DNA of 64,000 bases from Bacteroidia bacterium (GTDB taxonomy: Bacteria > Bacteroidota > Bacteroidia > Cytophagales > Flammeovirgaceae). The position numbers were made by a program, and so were the translations under genes. This document shows, one piece after another, positions 1-8,900 of this stretch. The notes under the pieces were generated by a model that was given only the letters and a program-made list of their open reading frames with translations, was not told the DNA's origin and ran no database searches. How positions within the stretch are numbered: position 1 is the stretch's first letter; each line of letters opens with the position of its first letter. The DNA lies in contig JAUIAB010000003.1 of NCBI GenBank assembly GCA_030425505.1, positions 118,787 to 182,786 of the forward strand. The letters are read 5' to 3'.

Positions 1-933
1 ACTTTTGATATAAAACCTTTCCAGTATCATAAAATTGAAGCAAAAGATTTTTATCCATTTGTAAAAGGAGAAATCTCAAAAAATAAAAACAATCACCTAT
101 TACAAGATACAGTTCATTCAATTGACTGTGAAAATGGTATATATCAGGTAAAAACTGGGCAAAAAACGTATACTTCTAAGCTTGTCTTTAATAGTATTTT
201 AGATATAAAAAATTTAAAATCTAGCTTAAAAAAAAATCAGACTCTTCTTAATCAACACTTTAAAGGATGGAAAATAAAAACAGAAAACATCTGTTTTGAC
301 TCTAATTCCTTTCAAATGTTTGACTTTGATATTCCACAAAATAAAGAAGTTCGCTTTGTCTATATATTACCAGAATCCTCAACCAAAGCACTTATAGAGT
401 TTACTATCTTTTCAAAAAAGCCACTTATCGATAATGAATATGATCATTTTCTTAAGAAATATATTTCAAAAAAATTAAATATTGACAGCTACATAGTTGA
501 AGAAGTTGAAAAAGGGGAAATTCCCATGACTGATTTCAAGTTTAGGAGAATAGAGAAAAATGGCGTACACAATATTGGTATAAAGGGAGGAATGAGTAAA
601 GCTTCTTCGGGATATACCTTTTATAACATTCAAAAAGACTCCTCAAAAATTGCAGAAAGCCTTTGTCTAAATAAAATACTAAACCCCTACCAAGTCGAAA
701 GATATACAATACCAGAAAGGTTTCGAATCTATGATTCAATGATCCTAGATATTATGGAAAATAAAGGAGAATACATATCAAAAGTCTTTAGTACTCTCTT
801 CCAAAAAAACTCTATTCATAAAATTTTAAAGTTTTTGAATAACAAAACTTCTTTCTTAGAGGATCTCAAGATAATGAGTTCTGTTCCCTCCTACCCTTTT
901 ATCAAAGCTTTTTTAAAGAAAAAACTATTATAA
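1..933 (+). CDS. crtY: Lycopene cyclase, C-terminal part (5' end outside window)
   Basis: Frame 1 is open from the first base to the TAA at 931-933, giving about 310 residues without an N-terminus. The internal ATG at 316 is therefore not a gene start. Lycopene cyclases of the CrtY/CrtL family close the ends of lycopene to make beta-carotene, using an N-terminal FAD-binding fold that would lie upstream of this window. Visible family signatures are QHFKGWKIKTE just before residue 105 and the glycine-rich GGMSKASSGYTFYNIQ segment, which matches the conserved GG-x-KxSTGYTF region of these enzymes. The protein ends 4 bp before the stop of the convergent ferredoxin gene. Cyclase identity is strong; beta versus other ring specificity cannot be read here. 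Confidence 0.85.
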   Translation, partial: TFDIKPFQYHKIEAKDFYPFVKGEISKNKNNHLLQDTVHSIDCENGIYQVKTGQKTYTSKLVFNSILDIKNLKSSLKKNQTLLNQHFKGWKIKTENICFDSNSFQMFDFDIPQNKEVRFVYILPESSTKALIEFTIFSKKPLIDNEYDHFLKKYISKKLNIDSYIVEEVEKGEIPMTDFKFRRIEKNGVHNIGIKGGMSKASSGYTFYNIQKDSSKIAESLCLNKILNPYQVERYTIPERFRIYDSMILDIMENKGEYISKVFSTLFQKNSIHKILKFLNNKTSFLEDLKIMSSVPSYPFIKAFLKKKLL

Positions 934-937
934 TAGC

Positions 938-1282
938 TTACTCACCGTGAAGCCACTTTTTCTTAGCGATTAACTCTTCTTCTGTTTCTACAGCATCCGT
1001 ATCAGGCACACAACAATCTACTGGACAAACAGCGGCACATTGAGGTTCATCATGGAAACCTGTACACTCCGTACATTTATCGGTAACTATATAGTAAAAC
1101 TCATCTGAAACGGGTTCTTGCAAGTCTTCTCCATTTACTTTCTTACCATCTTTTTCAAACTCTTTCAGAGCTGTACCTCCCCCCCATGTCCATTCTACAT
1201 TTCCTTCATATATAGCCGTATTAGGGCATTCTGGTTCACATGCTCCACAGTTAATACACTCATCCGTTATTTTGATAGCCAT
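938..1282 (-). CDS. 2[4Fe-4S] dicluster ferredoxin
   Basis: This is a 114-residue electron carrier with two cluster-binding motifs. The first is C9-x2-C12-x2-C15-x3-C19-P. The second is C70-x2-C73-x8-C82-x3-C86-P, followed by C90 and C91. The 8-residue spacing in the second motif and the C-terminal tail are typical of Allochromatium-type ferredoxins, which carry electrons at low potential. The two halves are separated by an unusually long insert (about residues 30-66). I chose the ATG at 1282 over the upstream ATG at 1342: family members begin MAIKIT, and a TACCTTTG promoter element lies between the two. The gene converges on the lycopene cyclase with only 4 bp between stops. A run of seven G occurs inside the Gly codons. 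Confidence 0.92.
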   Translation of the reverse strand: MAIKITDECINCGACEPECPNTAIYEGNVEWTWGGGTALKEFEKDGKKVNGEDLQEPVSDEFYYIVTDKCTECTGFHDEPQCAAVCPVDCCVPDTDAVETEEELIAKKKWLHGE

Positions 1283-1311
1283 AATTCTATATTTGTAAGA
1301 TAAAGTAATAA

Positions 1312-1319
1312 CAAAGGTA
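1312..1319 (-). promoter_or_regulatory. -7 element of the ferredoxin gene
   Basis: Read on the minus strand this is TACCTTTG, an exact match to the Bacteroidota TAnnTTTG -7 element, 29 nt from the ATG. A TTG sits 20 nt further upstream, a plausible -33 element. It also shows that the ATG at 1342 cannot be the translation start of a transcript from here. Confidence 0.6.
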
Positions 1320-1416
1320 TTGGCAGAGTTGTTTTCAAACAATGATTAATTAAAAATACTTAATGAATACTTTGGTATTTTTGAAAAAATAAATCATTTT
1401 TGCATTCCGCTAAAAA

Positions 1417-1501
1417 AGAGGGTTGGCGGAGTGGTCGAACGCGGCGGTCTTGAAAACCGTTGTGCCGAAAGGTACCGGGGGTTCGAATCCCTCACCCTCT
1501 G
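1417..1501 (+). tRNA. tRNA-Ser (anticodon TGA)
   Basis: The acceptor arms AGAGGGT (1417-1423) and ACCCTCT (1494-1500) pair perfectly, with G1501 as discriminator. The anticodon stem GCGGT/ACCGT encloses the loop CTTGAAA, placing TGA at 1451-1453. The T-arm has the usual GGTTCGAATCC. The long variable arm expected of a class II tRNA is present (about 1461-1477). CCA is not encoded, so it must be added by nucleotidyltransferase. Confidence 0.97.
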
Positions 1502-1502
1502 C

Positions 1503-1531
1503 AAAAGGAGCTGATATCAGCTCCTTTTTTT
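1503..1531. terminator. Terminator between tRNA-Ser and the convergent EamA gene
   Basis: A 13-bp uninterrupted palindrome, AAAAGGAGCTGAT/ATCAGCTCCTTTT, is followed by further T residues on the plus strand and has TTTT on the minus strand. It can serve both genes. The stop codon and last codons of the EamA gene lie inside the hairpin. Confidence 0.85.
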
Positions 1532-2377
1532 ATTCCTTTTAGCAAAATAGCCATTAAAAAACATACCTCCTATTACTAGAGTGATCCCAATAAATTCTGT
1601 CCAGGTAAATCTTTTACCAAACAAAAAAAAGTCTAAGCCAACAGCATAGATGATACTATGATAACCCACTATAGCAATGTTAGCTGCTTTATCATTTTTA
1701 TACGCTTTAGTCATGAAAATCTGGGCAAAATAAACGCTCACAGCCATAACTAAAATCCAAAACCACTCTTCAATAGAAGGGGCATGCCAATTATATAATG
1801 TAGGCACAAAAGATATTGGTAAAGCAACCATTGGGAAATAAGAAACAATAGTAAGTGGATGTTCTGTTTTAGAAAGCTGTCTTACACATACATATGCCCC
1901 TCCAGCAAATAAGGCAGCAATGATCCCAATACTTAAAAACCACAAAGAAAGAGAAGTGTCTACTTTCTTAATAACTAGAACTCCACAAAAAGCCAAAACA
2001 AAAAATAGGTATTGAATCCATTTAAGCTTTTCTTTCAAGAAAAAACCACCTAATGCCGCCACAAAAATTGGTGCTAAATAATGTAAACTCGATGCACTAG
2101 ATAGAGATATATTTTGAATAACATAAAAGTTAAGCATCAAAGCCAAAGTACCCAGCATACCACGCAACCATAGAACTTTTTTATTGTTTCCTAAAAAAGA
2201 AATACTTAGCCTTTTCATTACAACAAGATTTGCTACAAGCGCAAAAACTGACCTAAAGAAGACTAGTTGATAGAATGGAACGTCTGAGGAAAGTTTTACA
2301 GACAGTCTCATCACAGAAAACAGCAAGACAGCTATGAACATATACTGTATCCCAAGATTCTTTTTAGATTTTGCCAT
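1517..2377 (-). CDS. EamA/DMT-family transporter
   Basis: This is a 286-residue inner-membrane protein of about ten hydrophobic segments, arranged as two repeats of the EamA (drug/metabolite transporter) fold. The pattern [11 protein letters not shown] in the first half and the paired hydrophobic helices with GVLVIKK and [11 protein letters not shown] are typical. Members export amino acids, nucleosides or other small metabolites; the substrate cannot be told from sequence. The short basic tail KRNKKRS is cytoplasmic by the usual topology. The ATG at 2377 is 9 nt downstream of a TACCTTTG promoter element, so the 5' leader must be very short. The gene ends in the terminator shared with tRNA-Ser. 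Confidence 0.88.
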   Translation of the reverse strand: MAKSKKNLGIQYMFIAVLLFSVMRLSVKLSSDVPFYQLVFFRSVFALVANLVVMKRLSISFLGNNKKVLWLRGMLGTLALMLNFYVIQNISLSSASSLHYLAPIFVAALGGFFLKEKLKWIQYLFFVLAFCGVLVIKKVDTSLSLWFLSIGIIAALFAGGAYVCVRQLSKTEHPLTIVSYFPMVALPISFVPTLYNWHAPSIEEWFWILVMAVSVYFAQIFMTKAYKNDKAANIAIVGYHSIIYAVGLDFFLFGKRFTWTEFIGITLVIGGMFFNGYFAKRNKKRS

Positions 2378-2385
2378 TTCACCTG

Positions 2386-2393
2386 CAAAGGTA
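2386..2393 (-). promoter_or_regulatory. -7 element of the EamA transporter gene
   Basis: Minus-strand TACCTTTG matches the Bacteroidota -7 consensus exactly. It ends 8 nt before the ATG, implying an almost leaderless transcript. Confidence 0.5.
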
Positions 2394-2450
2394 ACTTCTC
2401 AAAATTTGTTCTGTCTAACTGAAGACCCTCTCAAATAAAAATTCTAGGAT

Positions 2451-2473
2451 AGCGCTCGTTTGTAACGAGTGCT
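2451..2473. repeat. REP-like hairpin
   Basis: AGCGCTCGTT-TGT-AACGAGTGCT forms a 10-bp stem with one G-T pair and a 3-nt loop. The GCTCGTTTGTAACGAG core looks like short palindromic repeats scattered through many Bacteroidota genomes, but I see only this copy in the window. It lacks a T tract, so it is not an obvious terminator. Confidence 0.45.
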
Positions 2474-2722
2474 TACATTAGCTGTGTAAGGCATATAAGT
2501 GGCTTAGTGCACTCCTGAATTTTTGGTACTTTAAAGTACAGAAAGATAAGCTTTATTCATTCAAATATTAAGTATTTAGTAAAAATTTCACTGCGTGAAA
2601 GCTAAGAACCCAGCAACTTGAGAATAATAAACAATGGAAGCAACTAAATCAAAGTAGATTCTTTTGCAATATGCTATGGACATAGCCAGATTCTACAATA
2701 AAATAATTTATAGCCATTAACT

Positions 2723-2741
2723 TTGACTTAAATTAAGTCAA
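2723..2741. promoter_or_regulatory. Inverted repeat upstream of the aldehyde dehydrogenase gene
   Basis: TTGACTTAA-A-TTAAGTCAA has two perfect 9-bp arms around one base. It is operator-like and lies 7 bp before the repeated leader element. No regulator gene is adjacent, so the role is a guess. Confidence 0.4.
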
Positions 2742-2747
2742 TAAAAT

Positions 2748-2841
2748 ATGAAACAGACCATGTCTGATTTAAAATTGAAGCACACAAGAAGCAACGATCA
2801 AGATGTGTGCTAAATAAACTAGGCAGGTCATAAATTTTAAA
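2748..2841 (+). repeat. Leader element copy 1 (before the aldehyde dehydrogenase)
   Basis: This 94-bp element recurs at 16323-16418 with 83 matching positions, 11 substitutions (all transitions) and a 2-nt indel. It contains hairpin CAGAC-CAT-GTCTG (2752-2764) and a second stem GCACACA/TGTGTGC (2780-2786 with 2804-2810). It ends 5 nt before the ATG of the downstream gene; copy 2 ends 3 nt before its gene. Copy 1 could encode a 21-residue peptide, but in copy 2 that frame stops after 17 codons, so an RNA or DNA role is more likely. Confidence 0.65.
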
Positions 2842-2846
2842 TATAA

Positions 2847-4376
2847 ATGAAGGATATCTTAAAAGAACTAAACATTAAAGACTCTGAAGCTGCTTATGCA
2901 ATTGGAAACAACTGGCATGAGACAAATAGAGAAAAAATAAAAGTTACATCTCCTATCGATGGCAGTAAGCTTGGAGAAGTTAATATGGCAAATCCTAGTG
3001 ACCTGGAGAAAATATTAGATGAAGCAAAAGCTGCATTTAAAGTCTGGAGAAAAACACCTGCTCCAGTGCGAGGAGAAATAGTACGGCAAATAGGAAACAA
3101 ATTAAGAGAGAAGAAAGAAGCTCTTGGTAAATTGGTCACTCTAGAGATGGGTAAAATATATCAGGAAGGTTTAGGGGAGGTACAGGAAATGATAGATATC
3201 TGTGATTTTGCTGTAGGTTTATCTCGTCAATTACATGGTTTTACCATGCACTCTGAAAGACCAGATCATAGAATGTATGAACAATATCACCCATTAGGTA
3301 CTGTGGGTATCATTTCTGCTTTTAACTTTCCAGTTGCAGTCTGGTCGTGGAATGCAATGCTCGCTGCAGTCTGTGGAAATGTTTGCATTTGGAAGCCATC
3401 AGAAAAAACTCCTCTTACGGCAGTTGCTTGCCAGAAAATTGCAGCAGAAGTACTAGCTGAGAATAACCTCCCTGAAGGAATATTTTCATTGATAATTGGT
3501 AAAGCGGATGTCGGAGAAGCAATGTCAAAAAGTAAAAGAATTCCTCTTATTTCTGCTACCGGTTCTACCAGAATGGGCAAAAGAGTTGCAGAAGTGGTAG
3601 GAGCTCGCTTAGGGAAATCTTTGCTAGAACTTGGAGGAAATAATGCCTTAATTATTACGGAAAATGCTGACTTAAATAAAGCAATCAAAGCTACTGTATT
3701 TGGAGCAGTTGGAACCTGTGGCCAAAGGTGTACTTCTACCAGAAGACTGATCATACACGAAAATATTTACGATACTATAAAAGAAAAGCTAGTAAAAATA
3801 TATCCTACACTTTCTATTGGCAACCCATTAGAAGAAACTACTCTTGTTGGTCCATTGAATGATGTAACTGCCGTAGAAAGTTTCAAAAAGGCTATAGAAC
3901 AAGCAAAGCAAGAAGGAGGAAAACTACTTTATGGAGGAGAGGTATTAGAAGGAAGTAATTATAGCTCTGGAAATTATGTAGTACCAGCATTGGTGGAAGC
4001 AGAAAACCATTACTCCATAGTACAAGAAGAAACATTTGCTCCAATTCTATATCTACTAAAATATAGTGGCAGTGTAGAAAATGCTATCAACATGCAAAAT
4101 GATGTTAAGCAGGGACTATCTTCTGCAATATTCACAGAGAACTTAATTGAAGCTGAGAAATTCCTATCCCATGTAGGCTCTGACTGTGGAATTGCCAATG
4201 TAAATATTGGTACTTCTGGCGCTGAGATTGGAGGTGCATTTGGAGGAGAAAAAGATACTGGTGGTGGAAGAGAATCTGGTTCTGATGCTTGGAAATTCTA
4301 TATGAGAAGACAGACCAACACCATTAATTACGGTGAAGATTTGCCTTTAGCTCAAGGAATAAAATTTGATGTTTAA
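2847..4376 (+). CDS. ALDH7-type aldehyde dehydrogenase (aminoadipate-semialdehyde type)
   Basis: This 509-residue cytoplasmic enzyme oxidises an aldehyde to the acid with NAD(P)+. The catalytic cysteine is C295 in GTCGQRCTSTRR and the general-base glutamate is E261 in LLELGGNNALI. N160 in SAFNFP is the conserved active-site asparagine. The ELGGNNA motif (two Asn after the glycines) and the C-terminus NYGEDLPLAQGIKF are typical of the antiquitin/ALDH7 group, which acts on 2-aminoadipate-6-semialdehyde in lysine breakdown. The length fits the family. Lysine catabolism is therefore the best guess, although no other lysine-pathway gene is adjacent. It is preceded by the leader element shared with the gene at 16422 and followed at once by a palindromic repeat. 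Confidence 0.9.
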   Translation: MKDILKELNIKDSEAAYAIGNNWHETNREKIKVTSPIDGSKLGEVNMANPSDLEKILDEAKAAFKVWRKTPAPVRGEIVRQIGNKLREKKEALGKLVTLEMGKIYQEGLGEVQEMIDICDFAVGLSRQLHGFTMHSERPDHRMYEQYHPLGTVGIISAFNFPVAVWSWNAMLAAVCGNVCIWKPSEKTPLTAVACQKIAAEVLAENNLPEGIFSLIIGKADVGEAMSKSKRIPLISATGSTRMGKRVAEVVGARLGKSLLELGGNNALIITENADLNKAIKATVFGAVGTCGQRCTSTRRLIIHENIYDTIKEKLVKIYPTLSIGNPLEETTLVGPLNDVTAVESFKKAIEQAKQEGGKLLYGGEVLEGSNYSSGNYVVPALVEAENHYSIVQEETFAPILYLLKYSGSVENAINMQNDVKQGLSSAIFTENLIEAEKFLSHVGSDCGIANVNIGTSGAEIGGAFGGEKDTGGGRESGSDAWKFYMRRQTNTINYGEDLPLAQGIKFDV

Positions 4377-4517
4377 CCCGAATAATTCGGGACTTATTTA
4401 ATGGAAAAAGTAACTCTCTGATTACGAAAGACTTGAGCTAACTGATCCCCAAATTTGGGGAAGAAAATATTGTGCGACTTGAAATACAAGCACATGATAA
4501 TCAATTGCTTGATCTAA
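4376..4517 (+). repeat. Intergenic palindromic repeat, copy A
   Basis: It starts directly after the ALDH stop codon with the perfect palindrome CCCGAATAATTCGGG (4377-4391). It then matches the reverse complement of 14619-14722 in blocks: GGGACTTATT-AATG, GTAACT-TCTG-TTA, TTGTGC and ATCAATTGC-TGA. Copy A carries an extra palindrome CCCCAAATTTGGGG (4447-4460) that is absent from copy B. It may also act as a terminator for the ALDH gene. Confidence 0.6.
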
Positions 4518-4593
4518 GATAAACGACCTCCTCATGAATAATGCAGGTTATATAGCTGCTGGATTTTTAAGGCTATGATACCACCGTAGCCTT

Positions 4594-4998
4594 TTACTCT
4601 GACTTGTATACTAAAGCTCCACCTGTGATAAGCAACAGTACTGCTGGAATTTGTGCTGTCATCATAAAATAAAGCTCTAGAAATAAAATAGATGTAATAC
4701 TTCCCAGAATAGACGCAATAATGCTTACTGTACCTAAATAATAAAAAAGTGCATTCTTTGTGTCTGTCAGCTTCCTGACAAATATGAGTAGTATTATATT
4801 GGTAATAATAATAAGCAAACCAAAGCTAACCCCATAAATAAAGTTTAAAATTTCTTTTGGTAAAAGAGAAGCTAAACTATCTGAAGATTCCTCAACTCCA
4901 GTCTGAGAAGAGCAAGAAGCAATTATCAACACAAAAAATATTTGTACTATAAAATTGAGATTGAACCAATTAGTAAACATCAATCGTATTGCTTTCAT
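4594..4998 (-). CDS. Small integral membrane protein, function unknown
   Basis: I do not recognise this 134-residue protein. It has an N-terminal hydrophobic stretch ending IIASCSSQ, which resembles a lipoprotein signal (Cys at about residue 29). Three further hydrophobic segments follow (about residues 55-75, 88-105 and 110-128). A polar serine-rich loop GVEESSDSLASLLPKE separates the first from the rest. It stands alone between the ALDH repeat and the HAD phosphatase gene, on the opposite strand to both. Base use is like its neighbours. The lipobox plus transmembrane helices is an unusual combination, so the first segment may simply be a membrane anchor. Confidence 0.65.
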   Translation of the reverse strand: MKAIRLMFTNWFNLNFIVQIFFVLIIASCSSQTGVEESSDSLASLLPKEILNFIYGVSFGLLIIITNIILLIFVRKLTDTKNALFYYLGTVSIIASILGSITSILFLELYFMMTAQIPAVLLLITGGALVYKSE

Positions 4999-5187
4999 CT
5001 TTTAAACTTTTCTTTTCCCTAAAGTAGTGATTTGATGTAAAATATCTAAACCGCAGTAGAAACCAAGCATACTTATTTTAAGTTTTATAAATTTCTAATT
5101 TAGGCTTTTCTTATCGGGGTGGAGTGTTTAAAATTAATTTCTGAACTTAGCAGGGAAAAGATTTTAAAGTTCTAAATCATTACCTCT

Positions 5188-5709
5188 TTGAAAAAAAGAA
5201 AATGTGTTTTTTTAGATCGTGATGGTGTCCTAAATCAGGATATAGCTTATTATACTTTTAAAAAAGAAGATTTTAAAATTGCTGAAGGAGTACCTGAAGC
5301 AATATCTCTACTAAAGCAAGCAGGGTTTCTACTTATCATTATTACCAACCAAGCAGGAATTAGTAAAGGCTTATATTCTAAAAAAGAAGCGCACCTCATT
5401 TATGACTTGATTCAAAAAGAATGCAATTATCAATTGGATGGAATGTACTATGCCCCTTTTCATCCTAAAATTTCTTCGTCTTTGATGAGAAAACCCAATA
5501 CTTTAATGTTTGAGAAGGCAATAGCCAAATTCAATATTGATATTGAAAATTCCTGGATGGTTGGAGATAAAATAACCGACTTAGAGCCTGCTTATAGCTT
5601 AGGGGTTAAAAATTTGATTTACTTAGGAAAAGAAAACATTAATTCATTAACACATAATAAAGCAGCTTCATTATCCGAAGGGGTATATAGTTTTTTATTA
5701 TACAAGTAA
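5188..5709 (+). CDS. HAD-IIIA phosphatase, GmhB/HisB-N-like
   Basis: This is a 173-residue HAD-superfamily phosphatase. The nucleophile and acid/base pair are D10 and D12 in VFLDRDGVLNQD. Motif II is TNQAG (53-57), the conserved Lys is K102 in RKP, and the acidic motif is GDKITD (126-131). The family includes GmhB, which dephosphorylates heptose 1,7-bisphosphate for lipopolysaccharide, and histidinol phosphatase. In those enzymes a Cys-rich zinc loop lies before the RKP motif. Here the equivalent segment (residues 88-103) has a single His and no Cys, so this is a zinc-less variant and the substrate is uncertain. Translation starts at TTG 5188, which gives the usual KKRKCVFLDRDG beginning; there is no in-frame ATG near it. 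Confidence 0.8.
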   Translation: MKKRKCVFLDRDGVLNQDIAYYTFKKEDFKIAEGVPEAISLLKQAGFLLIIITNQAGISKGLYSKKEAHLIYDLIQKECNYQLDGMYYAPFHPKISSSLMRKPNTLMFEKAIAKFNIDIENSWMVGDKITDLEPAYSLGVKNLIYLGKENINSLTHNKAASLSEGVYSFLLYK

Positions 5710-5953
5710 TTTTTTTATTTCGTAATTAAATAAAAAAGCTACGTAATAAATATCCCTCTTGAATTCTTTTTATCACTTAGTATAATACTTATCTTTTTTT
5801 TTGACGCGTGTAACTCTAACGATTAGACTTATCGAGTTCTTGAATTAGTTATTCAATATTTCAGTATTTAAATAATTTTTGTTAGGAAATATTAACATTT
5901 ATTATTTTGAATAAAGCAACTTAACCAAGTTAACTGTCGTTCTTTATGTAAAC

Positions 5954-5971
5954 TCACTTATGTAATTTTTA
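5954..5971 (+). promoter_or_regulatory. Shared box of the giant surface-protein genes (copy 0)
   Basis: TCAC-TTAT-GTAA runs into TAATTTTTA. Four other giant T9SS genes have the same arrangement, TTAC-N4-GTAA overlapping a TAAnTTTTA segment that resembles the Bacteroidota -7 element. Here the left half-site has one mismatch. It lies 20 nt before the ATG. An ACTTAACCAAGTTAACT block sits upstream at 5919-5935. Confidence 0.5.
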
Positions 5972-5991
5972 TTAACTTAGCAAACAAAATT

Positions 5992-8900
5992 ATGAACCAA
6001 GTAATTACTGATAAAATGAAGTCTTTATCAAGATATATTATCCCAGCTTTAATCTTTTTCCTACTTAGTATTACTACATATAGTCAACCCTTATATAGCT
6101 CTGGCAATACAAATGACTGGGAGTTATCTACAACCTGGTCGCTAAGCCAAGATAACCCCAATGATAATGATGGAGGGCTAGTCCCACAAGATGGTGATGA
6201 GTTAATCATCTTGAGTGGACATGAAGTAGTTGTAAACAATAGGGTTGATATAGATGATCTAGAGTTAATCATTCAGGAAAATGCCACTCTAAAATTTATT
6301 GGAAACAGTATACTTCGTGGTCAACAAACTTCCATTGAAGGGAATGGCACCATCATTTGTGCAAGGTTAGTTATACCCTTTGCTGATGATTTTTCTTTTG
6401 CACAAACAGGAAATATCATATTTGAGGTTTCAAGCCAAGAAACCAGATTAACTAGTAGCGTACTAAGAGCAGCTCCATTTAAAAACATCTTATTTAGAAA
6501 CATCTCTGACAATGAAATTACTATCAACCACAAAGCTCAAGCTGCATCTGGAGATCCAATAAACTTTGTGGTTACTGAAAACATATCTCTAGAAAATCAG
6601 GGTAATGGCACACTAGTTTATAGCATTGGAGAAACAGGAGGAATTGGTGGAGGCTTAAATAATCTTTCCCTTTCCTTGAATAATCTGACAATTGGTGAAA
6701 ATTGTACAGTAAAAGCTACTACAAATGGTGACCAAAATGATAAACATTTTTTAAATATTTCAGGAAATGTAGTTAATAATGGTCAATTATTACTTAACAA
6801 CAATCCTCAGCCAAATTATACTTCTGATTCTAACAGCCCTGTTGTTGACTTAACTTTTACTGGAGATACTAACTCAACATTTGAACAGAATGGGATAACC
6901 GTTTTAAACCGTTTAATTATCAATAAAGATGGCCTTTCGAACAAAGTAGTAGTAAACAATACTACTGCTGATTTTAGAAACTTTTCCATTTATGGTAGAA
7001 ATAATAATGCAAGTGTAGAAAAGGCTGTGTCTCTCCTGCAAGGAGAATTAGAACTTACTGGCAATACCAGAATTCTTTCGCTTACTTCAGGGGGAGAACC
7101 CTTCTCTATCCCTGAAAATGCTAAACTAACTATACAAGGTGAAAATGCACGGGTAATATTTGTTACCCAAAGCCTTTTATTAAATAGACCTGCAAATGAA
7201 GAGTTTAACATGATCCTATCAGGAACTCTTGAATGTAATCAAGGTCGCTTCGATATGAACTCGGATAAAATTGCTTATTCAGGTACTACACCTTCTATTG
7301 ACCTACTTAATGGAGCTAACTTTACCATTGGACAAATTTATCCTTTAGATCCGAATAATGATCTGATCAACATAAATGTAGAAAACCAAAGCTCTATAAC
7401 TCTTAGAAAATACAACTCTAATCAAGTTTTTGATGAAAACAATGCGATGTTTTCTGTTCCAAACCCAAATAGCACTTTATCTATTGATAATTCGACCATT
7501 AATATTAATGGAATTACAGCACATGCAGATGGAGCAAATGCAATTGAAATGCATATATCTACTAATAATGTTGCTTTCGATAATTCTACTGTCAATATTA
7601 ATACGAGCGGAAATACTCCTTTTACTCTTGACGTAAGCACACCTTTAAATATTGTAAATATCAATGGAAATGGTTCTTCAACACTACTAAGTGATTTTAA
7701 TATAGTTCTTGGTCAAATAAATATTAATGATGAAATTAGTTTTAATGGCAATGGTAACACTTTATCTCTCGAAAGCTCCATGTTGCGAATACAAAATAAT
7801 GCTACTTTTGATGCAGGTGCTAATGCTGATCTTCGTTTCTATGGTGGTGTAGGAGCTATTGAATTATTAGATAACGCTACAGCTACATTTGGAGATCTCC
7901 ATTGCAACAATGGGGTTTGTGTAAATAATGATATTAGTGTAAGAAACTTATTTGTAAATACTTCCGCCCAAGTTGTTAACTATAATGGAAACTTTTTAGA
8001 TGAAGATAACTTTCAAGTTTCTCCAGATCCTTTGTATGGCATTACTCTCACTGGTACATCTCTTGTTAATAATGGTGGCATTTACGCTGGTATCATTCTG
8101 CAAAACTCAGAAGTAATCCAAGTTACATCGGATAATGACCCTAACTTAGGGTTTTATAACTCTATCTCTTTTGCTTCTCCAATTAATGGAAACGGAATTA
8201 AATACAACCTTGTAGGTAAACATAGTATTCTTCAAAGTGTATCTTTTCCATCTAAAGGAAAAGTAGATCTAGCGGAAAATGCTAATCTAAATATTAGAAA
8301 TGCTATTCCATTTAATGGAGCAGGTTCTAATGCTTATTTTATAACTACTAAAGGTAAACTTGAGTATACGTTTAGCCAACAGGGTAACTCCGAAGACATT
8401 CTAATCCCTATAGGTTCTACCGATGAGTATTTGCCTTTATTTATTAACTCTGTAAATGTTGTTCAAGAAGGTTCTATGAGCTTGAAGATATTTGAAGAAG
8501 CTCATCCTGTTTCAGTACCAAATAACAACAACAAACTAAACCAATTTTGGAGGATTAATACTTCTAATATTCAACTGGATAATATTAATTTCACCTTTAA
8601 TTACAGTCAAAACCATGTAGGTGGCAATGAAGATACCTATCAGCCTTACAGAATAGATTCTGATCTGATAAATCATCTAGGAGAAGATATAGCTACGGAT
8701 AAAAACACTATTAATTTTAAAAACACTGATCTAAACGGAGACTATACCGCTGGTGACCCCAATGCATTTATGCAAAGAAGAAGATTCTTCAGTATCGCTG
8801 GAGGGAATAAAAAATGGTCTAGCCCTGAAAACTGGTCTCTAGTAGGGCATGATGGTCCTCAGGCTAATGATACTCCAAGCTTAATCGATATTGCTTTCAT

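Larger units (their letters stand above)
2378..2846. other. Intergenic region with hairpins and a repeated leader
   Basis: No credible protein gene was found here in any frame. It holds the promoter of the minus-strand transporter, a REP-like hairpin (2451-2473) followed by a smaller hairpin CTTACA/TGTAAG, a 9-bp inverted repeat TTGACTTAA-A-TTAAGTCAA (2723-2741) and the leader element at 2748-2841. Confidence 0.7.

Noticed and set aside
2378..2846. Transposase remnant in the gap with the REP-like hairpin
   Set aside because: No frame here resembles a transposase and no inverted-repeat ends with target duplication were found.
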